Source: Temnothorax longispinosus (taxonomy: Eukaryota > Arthropoda > Insecta > Hymenoptera > Formicidae). Taken from it: a DNA stretch of 64,000 nucleotides. The notes beneath the pieces were generated by a model, which was given only the letters and a program-made list of their open reading frames with translations, was not told the origin of the DNA and made no database searches. The position numbers and the translations under genes are program-made. This document shows positions 11,109 through 25,300 of this stretch, piece by piece. The DNA is taken from positions 20,927,297-20,991,296 of the forward strand of contig NC_092358.1 in NCBI RefSeq assembly GCF_030848805.1. Reading direction: 5' to 3'. Within the stretch, counting starts at the first letter, position 1, and each line of letters opens with the position of its first letter.

Positions 11109-13456
11109 CATAGAGCATAGAGCACAGTTCGCGTTCGTCCGTACCGTATAATATTTTCCCCGATCTACATACAAATATGGAATCACAATCATTCTCGTTA
11201 TTTACTCACGTCGGATCGAAAATGTGTTTGATTTTCTCAGCGTCTCTTGAACCGAACTCAGAACTGTACTCTCATACTTAGAACTCCCGTTTGTGCTTCT
11301 TAATCCAATCGATGTGGGAGCAGCACACCCCAAAATGCAAGGAATAATCAATGAATTACAAGAAACTGCACCAGATCGAACGCAAGGTTCTCGATATTAG
11401 GATAAATATAAAATCTGTCCCGAAAATAAAGGAGCGAAATACAAGGCACATTATATTTATAATAAATACAGTACATATTATATACTTCCGAAAACATTGG
11501 CAAAGCTTGAATGGATTAAAGTTGCGTCATGCGAATGCAATATTAATTCTGCGAAACAAGATTTATACTGATATTTAATCTAAATATATATTAGTCCATT
11601 AACGGACTATACAACAAACTCGAACAACAACGAATGGTATTCTCGTGTTTGTACAATATGGATTTATGACTATCACATTACATATCGTGTTCCGCTCTGA
11701 TTTGAATCGCTCTCCAGGTTGCTGGCTGGCGTGTAACGCCTATAGTATTAACAGAATTCTATATAAGTTACGTGTGTGTCTTCGGAATTCGTTCCGTCAC
11801 GTCGAGAGCGAATACGGCGCCCAGCGAGCGACGGTTGTAATTATGTGAATAATTAATTGAAACGCGACGTCAGGCCACCCCGTTACTGCGGGCCACCGCA
11901 TGACCGGGCTCGGTACCCGCTCCTTTCGCGAACGCCCTTAGATTCAGTTATTAACCAGGACGAATACGTATCCTGATAATGAGGTTCCGGGTCACGAAAA
12001 AACCGGATGAGGAAATTTCTTTTAGAGACATTTTCTCGCATCGCCATTTCGATCATATCGACAGTTTGCTTTTCATCTTACGAAATAATTTCGCATCTGC
12101 CGGAAGAGCATCGCGCGAGCTGTCCACGAGGAAATATTTCTCGTTTCTTTCTTCGCGCGGACAGTTAGAAAAATCGGGAACATTAACCTTAAGGCTTTGA
12201 TATCGAGTTCATAGAAGCACAAATGGCCACATACTTAGAGTGTCTCTGCCTGTAAATGCGTGCTATAAGATCGGTACATTTTCGCAAGAGGACTTCTCCG
12301 ACGGGCGTGTCAGCTAAATTTGTTACAATAGCCTTGCTTGAGTGCAGACAGACAAACTTTCATATTGAATGCGACTCGATTTCGCTGGCATTTTCACGTG
12401 TCATTATTAATATGCTTTCGTACCGTCTTAACTCGAGTGCCAGGAAGCTGAAAATCAGCATTGTTTGCAAAATTTACGACCAGTCTGCCGCCAGTCACCT
12501 AGTTTCGCAAACGAGAGCTTAGGCGATGTTGCGCGTCGTCTCTCCCGGTGATTTGGCGCCGTTAACTTTCCGACGGTTTTCCCGGACATTTATGACATAC
12601 GGAGTTTGAGAGCGGGTCACCGCACCTCGTTATATCGTCGGTACTATTTGCTCGTGGGAGCGCAATGAGCGAGCTGGACGAACGGCATACATGCACAGGA
12701 CGTCCCAAAATGTTGAGTTTACGCTCGATATAATATGAGTTAATTTGATTAATTTCCAACTCATGTTTCTTCAAATTTATTTGGCCGGAGAAATTCAATT
12801 TTAATATTCATGATGCTAAATGTTTCGGAAAATAAATTCTAATTATTCCGTCGACACAAACTGAAAGACGAAATTTTAATTTTTCTCATCCAAAAGCCGA
12901 AACAAGTCGATATTTTAATATTTCCAAAAAGACATTTTATTTAAAATTCATCATGCGCAGTGCGAAACTCTAAAACTCTACGAACTCTAAAACAAAACTC
13001 ATTATCCATACGTTGTCGTGCGTATACTAGTTGACACGCCCGCAAATGGATAGTATAGTCGGTGTATAGGTGAAAGCGTATACCAACAATGCAATTAAAA
13101 TTACACATTGATTAGATTGAAAATCGTAAAACAGCAAACTTTTCTGTTTGAATGACTTTTTATTTACGCGATATACGTGACTCGGGACTTCCTGCGTAGA
13201 TGTAACGTGGCGAGAAAGCCATGGAAAGGAGCGGGTTTCGCGGCAAGGTCGGTGAAACCCCAACCGTCCTGGAAATCTTTAAAAGGAAGACTAGAGAAAC
13301 GCTGGACCGCCGATAATAATAATAATAAAAAAAACGAAATAGACTCGTTTGCGGGGAAAAAAATCCGGAATAACTCGCGCGTCCAATCCTCGATCGGAAT
13401 GACGACGACGAGGACGGTTAAATCGATCCGGTCGACGCGCGTAAACCAGTGAGACA

Positions 13457-13464
13457 TATATAAA
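13457..13464 (+). promoter_or_regulatory. TATATAAA in a CpG-rich block (weak promoter candidate)
   Basis: A TATATAAA motif is followed about 35 bases later by TCAATC, a poor initiator match, inside a CpG-rich stretch at roughly 13180-13640. No coding exon is recognised downstream, so this is only a candidate for an intragenic or non-coding promoter. Confidence 0.12.
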
Positions 13465-16400
13465 CGACGGAGGACGGAGACGTCGACCGATCAATCCGGC
13501 CTCGAGGGCGCAACCCGAATTCCACGCTTGACATTTCAATCTTCAATCTCTCTGCGGCGAAGGCGCCTAGACGGATACGCGGCTCGTTAGTCGTTGCATG
13601 TGTCGGTTTATGATAACGATCAAGTCTAACGAGATGAAACGGACAGCGGTTTACGATCTCTCCACGATACGAGACGAGGGTGTCGCTGTACTGTCGTTTG
13701 TGCTTAGTGCCTAACAATATATGTATATATTTTTTTCTGTTTTTTTTTGTTCGGTTTTTTTTCTGGCACGCAGATATATTCTCGCACAAGAAAAATCGCA
13801 CAGAATACAAGCAGACTTTATCACGCAGATACTTCAAACGTGCACCTATAGTAACACTGTGTATTCTACTGTAGTTGAAGATAATTTACAGGTGGCTCGC
13901 AACTAGGAAATGCTGTGTCGTGCTGAGGAACTGATCACACACCTTGATCGTTCGTCTCTCTAACGTCTGTCTAAAATGCAAACATCTCTAAACTTCGTTT
14001 CGCATTTCGATTTCATAACTTTGTAGCTGGAATGACAAGATCTTTTTCTCTCTATAAAAGTAGTTTTCTTGTATAAAAATACTATATATCGGTCTCTTAC
14101 AAAAATATTGTGCTCCTTTATCTTACAGAAATTGTGCTCTTTTAAAAAATACAGTGATCAAAATTGAATTTATTGCAAATCGATGAAGAATTAGAAAAGG
14201 AATCACGAGATTCGAATGATATCGCTAGGATAAAATTCATCGCACATATGAAATTCTGCGTATAAGAGAAAAGCAACGTACGTTAGACGTTAAATTATCG
14301 TGTCGATTAAACCCGAGTATCGGCATTGGATTAATTGACGATCGAAGAATCTTTGATATCACGTGCCGCCTCAAACGCACAGCTCTCATCACGATCCGAG
14401 TAAAATCGCGAAGGTTTACGCAAGAAAGTCAGCGCCAATATTTAGCTTCAATAATTTATTTAATCATTACGCTCACATTACGCAGACAATCGACGTTTCG
14501 AAATTTCTCAATGCACGCGCTTGCGTGTTATGTCAGGGCGCGTCGTTGCGGCAGTCGCCAACGGACGGGCAGGACTTTCCCGTCATCGATCCATAATATT
14601 TTTATACTCCTGCTGACCCGATCGCGTAATATTTTCACCTTTACGCGATATTTACGCGGCGCACGCATCAGCGGACTACGCGACGGATACTCGCGAGCGT
14701 AGACGCGTCGGAACCTATAATTAACGTTGCGCAATTTTTCTTTTTCTTTTTTTTAGAAAGGAGCAGGGAAAAGAGGGTGTATTTGAACAAGAGGCGTATT
14801 TTGTAAGACAATTCTATCTATGTGGATTGTTGAACTTGCTTATACTTGTTTCTGAGACATGATCGATTGTAAAATTAGGGTTCTGCAACTAATATTTTAC
14901 ATCATGTACGTCAAATATATATAAAACGTAAAATACTAAAAATGCTAGTATATTATTGAGTTAGATAAAAGAATTAGTATAATTAGATACGGATCCAGTA
15001 GATTCACAGATAATAACCAGGCAAAAAATTAACTCATTAAGGAACGCAAAATTTCTAGTTTCCCCTGCACATATTCTTATACAAAATACAAATCATATTC
15101 TCTACAAATTCCAAGATTGTTCGATTACTTGATTTTCTATTATTTTACACAGCATTTAAAATCATTCAGTTTTTTTATTCTAATTGAAATGTATACTTTT
15201 CTGTTCGCTGTTTCATCTAAAGATGATTTCGTTAAAGCGTGAATAATAATACAGAGATTCTGATTACATAAGCCATAAGCCATTGCGCATCTCGATACCG
15301 TGCTGTTTTTAGAAATTAAAAAAAAAAACGATTTTACACCTTACTGTCTCGCTAACGAAATTTACTGGAGTTTATTCATCGTCTGCAGGGTACGTCATAG
15401 AGTCTCTTTTCTGAGGGCAGCCGGCTGTACGTTGAAAGAACTCTCTTGTGCGGCAAGTTTCCTAATTGCCTCTGATAATTATCGTTCCACTTTTTTCACG
15501 ATTCGGCCGATCTCGCTCACCTTGGATTATCGCGTACCTTAAATCGGTCTTGAGTGTACTTCCATCCCGCCGATATTGTTTAAAGATACACCCAACATTC
15601 CGGTTGCAATGAAGAGAGGGCGGGACGCTCGTTACTCGCGGAACAAAAGGGAGGGTGCCCGCCTCTACTATCCAGGGCGCGGGACTTACTTGTTGCTCAC
15701 AACACCGGAGTGCTCTCCTCTCAGGAATATCGCGACCCACGAGAGCGACGTGCTGCATAAGCGAGAACTCGCGGACGGAACGGAGAGGAAACATAGAGAG
15801 ACCGGTGGGTGGGTCAGCGATCCTCGAGAACAGGGAATTTATCCCGAAAACCCGACAATAGGCACCGCAGTGGGATTCGCCTTTGTTCGACGTGGAACAA
15901 TCGACGAAAATGCCTCTCGGAATTCATGAACGCGACAGCGCGTGGACTTTGATGCACGCTGGCGCAACTAGAGGCTAGAATCCGCAAAAGGAAGAGGAAG
16001 TGAGAACGGTTCGATAAACATTGTCTTTTAATCCCGTCCAGCCGCGTTTTATCCTCGAGGCCCATCCTTCCGTTCCACTGTTCCCAGCCGCATCAATTGC
16101 TATTTTGTTTACTCGCTCGCGCTTTGATCGCCAGTCAATCACACTTAAGATGTAATCGTTTCCGGCGTTAACGTATGGGTGTATAAATGTGAACATGTCC
16201 CATCAATACATAGTTTATTTTACACATGTTTCAAAAAGTTATTATTTTACTCATACGTTTTGTGATAAAATAAAAGTAGATATTTTTTAATTGATATTTC
16301 GAGACATTAATTTTTCTAGTTTTCAACATTGAACATATTGATAATAAATCTTCTAATTAAACGGCTCTGCCTCTCGCGAGAATTGCGTAAATCTAATAAT

Positions 16401-18549
16401 TTAAAATTATGATTTGTAAATGTAGCTGATCATTAATTAAGCTATTCTTTTAATGTACATAGGAAGAGTAATTTTAGAATCAATAAGATTACTTTGGTAA
16501 AAGATTAACTTAAATTTCAACGTTTGATTAAAGCTTTGAAAGGCAAAGTTTTTACCTTTTATGCTCTCAAGCCTTAATTCACCAAAAGCGTAAATTTAAA
16601 TCTCCATTAAAGCCACTATTTTTCTTAGCTTCTGTCCGTTAGTAGTCCTGCGGTTGAAACGATATTCGACGGTTCTTGTACGACCTGCGCAATTCACCTC
16701 CACTATTGTTATTTCGAAGGTCCAATTCACACAGACGTTCTTTCCATTCGGAAATTGAGGCGTTCAAGATCGGACTTTTCGTACAAATATTCGTCGTTAC
16801 CTCGGCAGAGGTGCTTGCTTAGGGAACCGAATAAAGTGCATAAGCCTCTCACAAGTTACGTCCGTAACATCGCAATGGTGGAGACAGAGCTGATCATCCT
16901 TTTGTCCGTTTCTCTCCCTCGCGCGGATTTCCCTACTCATTCCTCCCTCGGCTTTTCGGATCGCGCTAAGCTCCAGATAAACATGTCGAGATATGTGCAT
17001 CCTGATTATCGTGCACTGACTGCAACTATCTCGAATGCGGTAGTAAAATCCGCCTCGTCGCGCCGCTGCGGTAGAACAATATATGTAAATCTTTTTTTTT
17101 TTTTTTTACTCTCTAGCTTATCATGTCTCACTTATTGTTGCCGTGATGTCGCGTTTTCTGCTAATCAAACGCATCAGATTAGTATGATGTAAGTCCGAAC
17201 AAGTTAGAGTTATCGCGATTTATCTGCTAACTTTGTCGCTGAAATTTTGTTTTGCACGAACTTGCATCGTCACAGAATACCGCGATGCTCTTAACTCGCG
17301 TTGAATACCCTTTCGCTTCGTTTCACACTTTGCCGAGGCAACGTATGCCAACAACGCTAAAAAGATTTCGCGTAACGACAGTTTGCGGCATGTGCGGAAC
17401 TTGCTTACATTCTTAACCGTCCTATGAGCCATCCCGGGGTAAGTACTTAACGTCGAGCAATCGTTAGGCATTCAGGTACTTGGTTTCTCTTGGAGCGGAA
17501 ACTTTTGCGGCCACTGTTGTCACAGGGTCGAGGGGTATTAACGAAAACTTTCGCAAGTTCGCGGGAAGTTTATGATGGCGCGGTATCGAGTGCAATGCAA
17601 TGTCAAGCTAAATTGTAACTTCCATTACACGGGATTACGTTAACTTATATCAAGAGTGTCGCAACTTTCCTTACAATGTATTACTCAGTGATAATGGAAG
17701 CGAGCTGACGTACATTACTTGCCGTACTTCATTAAATTTCCACTCGGCAAACAACGTGAGTATCATTTCGCAAAGAATGAAAATAAAAAAGAGCTTTTAT
17801 CTTTATCATGCAAGAAAATTCTATGAAATCATATTGGAGATAGATCGAGGTCGTGTTGTTGCAACTCGATGTAATTGACAATCCTGTCGACGATGTGCCG
17901 GAAACGATCTGTCAATCTCGCGATAATCCGTCAGAAGAGCGGCTATTAACCCATATATTAATGCGTCCCTTGATGTCGTTATAATTAGCCCCCTTACAAT
18001 TCGATCATTAAATTCCGATGCGTCGTTATTGCGGGTTCTATTGACCAGATCGCCGATAATGTTCGGATGTCACGTGCGCGGTTTCTCACGATTCTGTTAC
18101 AAATTGCTGTAGCCGTGCAGTATTTTTCTTCGTAGCTAATTAACACGCATTCGCACAATAACAATATCATCAAAATAACGGCCACAAAACTCCCGTAGTA
18201 GTATACTGTATCCCGGCGTATCCGCGCGCTCCTCGCGCGCATTCAGAGACAAATGCGGCAACGAATAACGAGGTTCCCGTAAAAGAGGAACACGATCGAC
18301 AAAATCCAATGCCCGGTACTCGCTGCAACACAGTTTCGTTCCGTCGTGCACGAACGAGATTAATTAGCCGGACACACTTTTTGGGCGAAATCCCGTTTCT
18401 CGTTAGTCTTCATTAGCCACACAACAACGACGACAATGCCGCTATCCATGATGCGCCGGAATAAACGTACATTAGAGAGAGCGTTCGACCGGTTTTTCGC
18501 ACCGATCGATTTCATAAAGCCTATTTTCCCTGATATACCGGGTCGCGCG

Positions 18550-18572
18550 CGCGCGTTTGATTAAAACGCGCG
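18550..18572. repeat. Perfect 9-bp GC-rich hairpin
   Basis: CGCGCGTTT, loop GATTA, then AAACGCGCG. It directly follows an alternating CG run that starts near 18544. Confidence 0.6.
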
Positions 18573-20014
18573 TTGATCGACATCGAAAGAGCATACGTCG
18601 CCCATCTCCGCGATCTGGGACAAATGGTAAAACACACAAAACCGACGAGACCGAATATTTAATATCTCATTGCGAATGAACGGACGAGCGCGGCAAGATC
18701 ACGTACGAAGAGATACGAGATAATGATTAACACAATGGTGCTAAAAAAATTCAATTCTCTGCTGGAATTAATTAACTTTATTCTCCCCGAAAAGACTCAC
18801 TGAAGCGCCCCTTTATTCCCCGTCATCCTCCGTCTTATCCCCTTCGTTCTCCATTTCGCGATAACGTGTAAAAGTAACGAGAGAAGCGCAAGGGCTTTAA
18901 CGATACGGCGGTATCGATTTTCGATTGGCGAGAATGACATCCTCGAAACCTTCGACAATGCCGATGCCGCCTTCTCGTAGCGATTTCAAGGGAACATTAA
19001 CGTCGATGCCACCTACATCGAACATTTTCGCGAGCACGCAGTATCAATTTCTACAAGTTGTCTCGCAAGATCGTCGTAATATTCGATTTATCTTCGCCAA
19101 GCGTGTACTTTGCGTATAACAGCGTACAGGGCCGTCCCATTTATTAGCACGTTTCCCGGAGGAATAACCTTTCGCACACCCTCGCGCGTTTGCCGCCCCA
19201 ACATGCGACATTCGAAATCTTAATAAGCCGCCAGATAAATATGTCATAAAATTTCGCGCGCACAGGTTCCCGAGACCGGTACAAGTATCCGCTTTTATCC
19301 TTTAACGCTGTTTAAGTGGTTGCTTCGAATTATTCTTGAGGGATTAACACGAACTGGCTCACAGTATCCTTTCTCTTCTCCGTTTTTACCCTTTCGAACC
19401 CTTTCGCCCTTTTTTAGTTCCAGGTCGCACGTTGCACTTAAAGAGCCTCTCGTAAAAGCGGTTCTAAACGGTTTGCATTTTCATGATGGCATGAATAACA
19501 TTCGCGAGTCCCATTTTATCGTTCTCCTTCACCTTCGCGATTCTCATCTTATTATTCATTCAGGATGTTGCAAGAAAGATGATTTAGATAAATGGTGAAA
19601 GTACAAGTCATAATACGTGAGGAAATACAGCGCGTTCGTAAAGTAAGATAAAGATCGATAATCTTGACATTTCTAAAATTGCGCTTAATCATGAATCTGC
19701 TTAATTTTTTTTCCGCGCAAGACAGCGTTTCTAATGGATATTACGGTGTCGCAAGTAAATGTAATTGGAACGGAGAAATTCCCATGCTTCAAATATCCCC
19801 ATCCATCTCCTTACCTCCGACGTAAACGTGACAGTCGTCGTTCTTCGTCTGTTAATATCCTTCCTGCGAGATCTTGCCGGCAGCAACAAGAACCGATGAC
19901 GTTCCCGGCTCCATCACGCGATGATTAAAGAGACGCGCGATTAAACCGGCCGCGAAACGATCACGATTGACGACTGACGAGGGTAATTAATGAAAGTATG
20001 ATATGAAACGTTAG

Positions 20015-20195
20015 TGCGGATGAGGGTTTCGACGGGACGTACCAAACAAACGTGGTGGTCACGCATAACGGCAGTTGCCTGTACGTCCCTCCGGGCATCT
20101 TCAAGAGCACATGCAAGATAGACATCACTTGGTTCCCCTTTGACGACCAACACTGTGACATGAAGTTCGGATCCTGGACCTACGACGGCAACCAG
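20015..20195 (+). CDS. nAChRalpha7: nAChR alpha subunit, Cys-loop and loop B exon
   Basis: The first base completes the serine codon left open at 4963 (AG|T). Sixty whole codons follow, so the 181-base exon ends on a codon boundary. It encodes the core of the ligand-binding domain: ADEGFDGTYQTNVVV, then HNGSC with an NGS glycosylation sequon, LYVPPGIF, and the Cys-loop from C33 to C47 of the exon (13 residues between, including TWFPFDDQ). It closes with GSWTYDGNQ, where the tryptophan of loop B contributes the cation-pi contact with acetylcholine. The donor is CAG|GTACAC. The acceptor (GAAACGTTAG) has almost no pyrimidine tract, unusual for such a conserved exon, so it may depend on enhancers. 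The sequence identity leaves no doubt about the family. Confidence 0.97.
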
Positions 20196-21833
20196 GTACA
20201 CTACTGTCTCCACTTACACACCGACACACGCTCAATACACACCGAGAGCACTAAGATTATCGATCCCTTAAATTCTTCCGAATGAGCTACACGCGCTTTT
20301 ACTCGGGTAAACCGGAAGCGAAGGGTGACAGAGAGCGAGGGACCGCGAAATGTGGCTGTCCCAAGTGCGATATAGCCCGCTGTGCGGTACGACAAAGGAG
20401 AGGATCTCCATTTTCACAATTACGATCTTTGGAAAGTTTATCGCAAAATTTTTATTTATTGTGTGCGATGCGTGATGATACCAATATGATAAAATCTTCA
20501 GAAATTTCTGATTTATCAATGCAAATTTTCCGAATACTAAAAATTTGTATTTGTCAATTTGCATTTGATGTTTTGTTATTGTAAAAATTTGAATCTTTTA
20601 CAATCAGTCATAATAATATATTTCAGCTAGTGTGAAATATAAAGCCATTCAAAAATTAATAATAAATTTCTTGTTTAATTTAATATTTTATTAACGCTAC
20701 ATCTACCGCCCAAATTTATTAAATATACAAGACACGGTTGTAATTAAAACTCACTGAATTGCATATTTAAAAAATGTAAAGATATATATTTATATGAATA
20801 TTGATATAATTTTCTAATACGACGCATATTTTGAAATTAATAAGTAATTAGTTGGTCGTCGAAATCGCAGCAATAAAAACGTGATTTAATCGCGGCTCCC
20901 GCCGCTTAATTACCGTCCAATTACCAATTATGGATACGCGTCTCGTTCTCGCTTAACGAGCTCGCGGCCGAATTTCCATTGCGGAAAACTACCGAGAATT
21001 ATCCCGTCTGCGTCGCCCCTCGGTGGTGCGAAGCGGGGATCCCCGCGGGATCCTCGGCGCTCTATCGCCGTCGGAAATAAAGCCACTTTCGTTGTCCGTT
21101 CGCTATCAGGGATCCCTCGCTGCCATGAGAGACTCGACCCGCCTCCCACCTCGTCCCAGCCGTGACCAGAAAAACCCTATCCCGCGCCCGTGACGGGCAT
21201 CTCGCGGCTTCTTCTGTCCGACTCACAAGACTCACGAGTGCAACACACAATAGCGATGCTCCATAGATAGCCGTTCTCACGCTTCGTAGCTTCAGCTCGG
21301 ATCTATATACATAATAGGCATATATATATATGATATATAGCATTACATGTTACACACGTACGACACGTATCACACGCACCGTTTTCTATAATGTGTGAGT
21401 TAGATCGAGTGCCGCGTGAGAAAAGAGACAAAGTCAGATAGGAAAGTGTCAGGGATACCCAGCACTCCAGAAGAGAATGTTCATCGCGAGAATCGTATCC
21501 TGTCATCGCGTTTTCAACGCTGTTTCATTGAAAATTTCATAACGTTTTGAGTGGATTGTTTTTTTAGGCAATTTTCCAGGTCCGCCCCGAGGCGGAAGGA
21601 AAACGTCATTTTGGTTCATTTTGTGAATGGTCGATTTCACCGATTTTTATTTAAATGCGCTTTGACAAAAGCATAATCAATTTTGTCGCGCAAAATAGAC
21701 ACTTACGCACTATTTTGTGCACACAAAATGTAAATTGTGCAGCATCACAGATGTCGATTAACGTGCGGAAATATGCCGATGGCGCAAGGCTTAAATTGTC
21801 GGATTCGATTTTGCCCTGTCCAATTATTTCCAA

Positions 21834-22343
21834 ATTGCGGGTAACTTGAGGTGATCACCATTAATGGAGCGATTTCCTCGCACTATTATGGAAACGCTAT
21901 TTCCATGCGTCGAATCGACGGCATCAATTCTAATAATCTCAGAAAGCACTTGAGATTACCTTATTTACTCGATCGTAATCACTTTGTCGCGAATTTCTCA
22001 ACAGTCCATGAACTGCACTTGTCATTTCTCACTGTCAATTACATTTAACATTTCTTAGAGAATTGATTTGACGTTTGAAGTAAAATGTAACGCATTAATG
22101 TCACATTTTGATAAAAAGATTGAGGGATAAAATTAATTTGTTTAATTTTGTATGGCATAAATAAGAAATTAGTTTGCCTCGCACGTCGCTTGATTTTATT
22201 AGACGCGAGCTTACTTTTAGATGTAATTTTGTAACACGGATTTCGAGAGCCGAGGGTGAAATTTTGTTAAACTAGCTCTACTCGATTATACAATATCTGA
22301 ATTGCGGATAACCTGTGGTGACCATCGTTAATGGAACGATTTC
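21834..22343 (+). repeat. Diverged direct repeat, 467 bases apart
   Basis: A 43-base block at 21834-21876 recurs at 22301-22343 with 36 of 43 positions identical, starting ATTGCGG and ending CGATTTC in both copies. Weaker similarity continues on the 3' side (an AACTGCACTTGTCA-like stretch near 22010 against AACGTGCATTGTCA near 22376). It looks like an old segmental duplication or two remnants of one element. Confidence 0.65.
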
Positions 22344-25300
22344 GACACTCTCGTAGATTGTGTCGCAGATACTTCAACGTGCATTGTCAATGATAATTAC
22401 ATCCGCGGCGCTAGATAAATTGCCGTTGCCTGTATTTAAAGCGAGCAACTCGCTATACATATATAATGTACTTTTCCTAATCTCTCTGTTACAAGATAAT
22501 TATCCTCAATGATCTTTTCTATAACGTTCTTCACGATAATAATCGTGACATTTGCACTCCGACGTTTCCGCTCCGGAGAAAATTACGCAGAGAATCTCGT
22601 CGGAGAGAGAGAAAGGTGAGATATTCATCTTTGCTTCTTTGTCGTGATTTAATCGCCCGTAAGTTCTCCCATCAATTATCAAATTATCAATTATCAAAGT
22701 TCTATGCAAAATTCTCGTTTAATTCCGGTTGCATAAGTTCTCTACTATCTACTTAATCTCAAATTTGAAATTGGCAGTCTGCCAATATGTGAATAATTCA
22801 AAGTTCCAAGTTCGTACAAGCTGTCGTAATTTTTGCACGTTGAACTATCAAATTCGCATTGATATAAAACGCCGATAAAGTTTGGCGGGGATGCAGGCCG
22901 TTGTAATCTCACGGTGAATCCGCCTCTCTCCATTACGTGAGCGATAAATTTTGGCGCCGTATGGCAACTGATTCCCGTCGTCGTAAATGTGTACAGAAGC
23001 CGTGGATGCGCGCGTACAGAGGATATTAGGCATATACGACATCGCGCCTAACTCGCGACGTCGAGTTTGTCGAGCTCGTTCCCACGGCGCGCAGTTTGCA
23101 CGCCGCATATAAACGCCAAATGTTAAATTCATTTTACTTACGACCCGGCCTCGACATTTCGCCACGTCCGTGACAGTTTCCAGCCCCTCGAGACCCTCGC
23201 GCAAAGAACTGTTCACGATCAGAGCGTAGAGAGGCACGCCAGTTCGTTCTGTCGCTCGAAATCACTCCCTGACACACAGAATTAATGAGAATCAACGTAA
23301 TTTGGTATTTTATTACGCTTGACTTAAAGAATCTGCCTGATTTAATGAAACTCCGTTAGCTTCGCAATCTGCATTGAATTTCAATTTAATAATTCTTGAA
23401 TAATTTTTACTTTATTTTTAATGCTTTGTTCGATAATGATGCATGAAGTCACAATATCTTGCAATTAGTTTAAAAGACGTCTCTTAATATTTTCCAGAAA
23501 TATTCGATTCAAGCGCGATGCATAATTAATTTTTGACGTTCTAATTTTAAAATTTGTTTAATGATGTGAACGCGGACAAATTACATGTATTAATATCTTT
23601 TCACGACAGGATGTCTCATATAAGAATATTTATGTTTCCCGATTTGCGAAAAGACATCTGCACACAAAAATTCAACATGGACTGCTGTCCTCTTTATTGC
23701 GACATATTTCACGATTTGCGAGCGAGAGAGAAAGAATCATGCTTTATGGTAACGATTTATCGCGACGTTGGTGAATCATGCGACGATTGGTAGTGCCGGA
23801 CTATAAAGTAAACTGAAAATGACAAATCGTGATTTTCCGTTTGCTGCTGATACACCGTAAAACATTGCACCGCATCGTAAAGCTCAGCGAATGTTCGCTA
23901 ACGGATAATGCACTTATCGCGACGGGTTGGAATGAGAACAACAAGTGTCTCACCCACACACACATACACACACATGTGCATAAAATTTTTAACGATTCGC
24001 CACTAAAGTCTATTGTTAGTGTTATTACCGTCATTTAAAAGAAATATTTTTTGTCGAAGCAAAATCGGCCAGATCGAAATTAAATTAATCATCATACACG
24101 CACACACACATATATATATATTTTTATTTGTTCGAATATTTTTATTTATTCAACCAAATAAATACCGTAAAATATTGAAATTTAAAGTTATGAAAATTAA
24201 TACGTAATTTTCACGCTCTTTTGTGCCTATGTTGTACATATTTTGTGACAATTTCTCGATTCATCGGCGTTATTGATTTTAATAATATCAAAATCATTAA
24301 CCGCACGTGGCGGCTTTGTTGCACGCTTTGACGATAAATAAGGTGCATGCTTTAGCATTCTTATAAATTGCGCGTCGAACTATTTCCTCGCTGTCACTGC
24401 CGATAAATTTATAAACACTCCGTCATTCTTCTTTGTTCTCCTCGCTTTAATACGGCCGACGTCGATAAGACTAAAAAACTACCATTGCTTTTCAGACGAG
24501 GGCTATCTCGCGGGTAATAAATAATCTCCGTACTTCCGCAACGCGGTCGCGGTCTCATCGATTTACAGTCCGGGGGCAATAAATTTGGTCATTATTTGTC
24601 TAAATGCGTGTGAAGTTCCTCGTGTCATTTCGCGCAACACCCATCTGTACCTCTTAATCATGGCACAGACAGAATTTACCGTGGGACATACATATTTCAG
24701 ACACATTTCAGCGTTTGCAATTTCGGTATTCACAAATCAATCATTTGTCTGTAGTTTGTAGTACAACTAGTTTGACAGAATGAAATATTATATATCTCTT
24801 ATATTATATATATATATCTCTCTCTCTCAAGAGTCATGTTAATGAATCAATTTTTGTATGCAAATTTTTATACACAAGTTTCTTTTATAATAAGTAATAT
24901 CTTTGAATATATAGAGATTTCAAGCGCTGTATTTTTATGTGCAACGATCGTGTCGCGCGAACTCTTTAAGACACGATCGAACTTAACACGATTTGCACGT
25001 CCGGGGGTAAAATCAGTTCTCCGATAAATTTCGCGCTTAAATAATAAATAATCTGTCCACTTTTGTACTACCTCTTTCTCTCCGGTGTTTCGTCGTCGTC
25101 ATATCACATATAATAAATTGACCGTAAAGTGCTTGCGTACTGGTTCATCGAACTTTGTCACCGACCGAAAGGCAAACTCGATAATAATGGAATCTTAATG
25201 AGGGATCAGTGTCTTTCGAATCACCGTTGATCGTGCCGGCCGGACCGGAATATTATTAGCGGCTCTCATAAAACGTTCATAGGACGGGAACGGTTTTCCG

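Larger units (their letters stand above)
4964..20014 (+). other. nAChR intron, 15.1 kb
   Basis: It separates the loop A exon from the Cys-loop exon and interrupts a serine codon after its second base. Content: a GAAA run near 5973, a TA-rich run near 6058, an AT-rich block at about 7600-7840, a cluster of four hairpins at 9852-9950, a CpG-rich block at about 13180-13640 with a TATATAAA at 13457, a poly(T) run near 17092 and scattered small hairpins. I recognise no other gene. The ORFs that can be drawn here lack any family motif. Confidence 0.9.
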
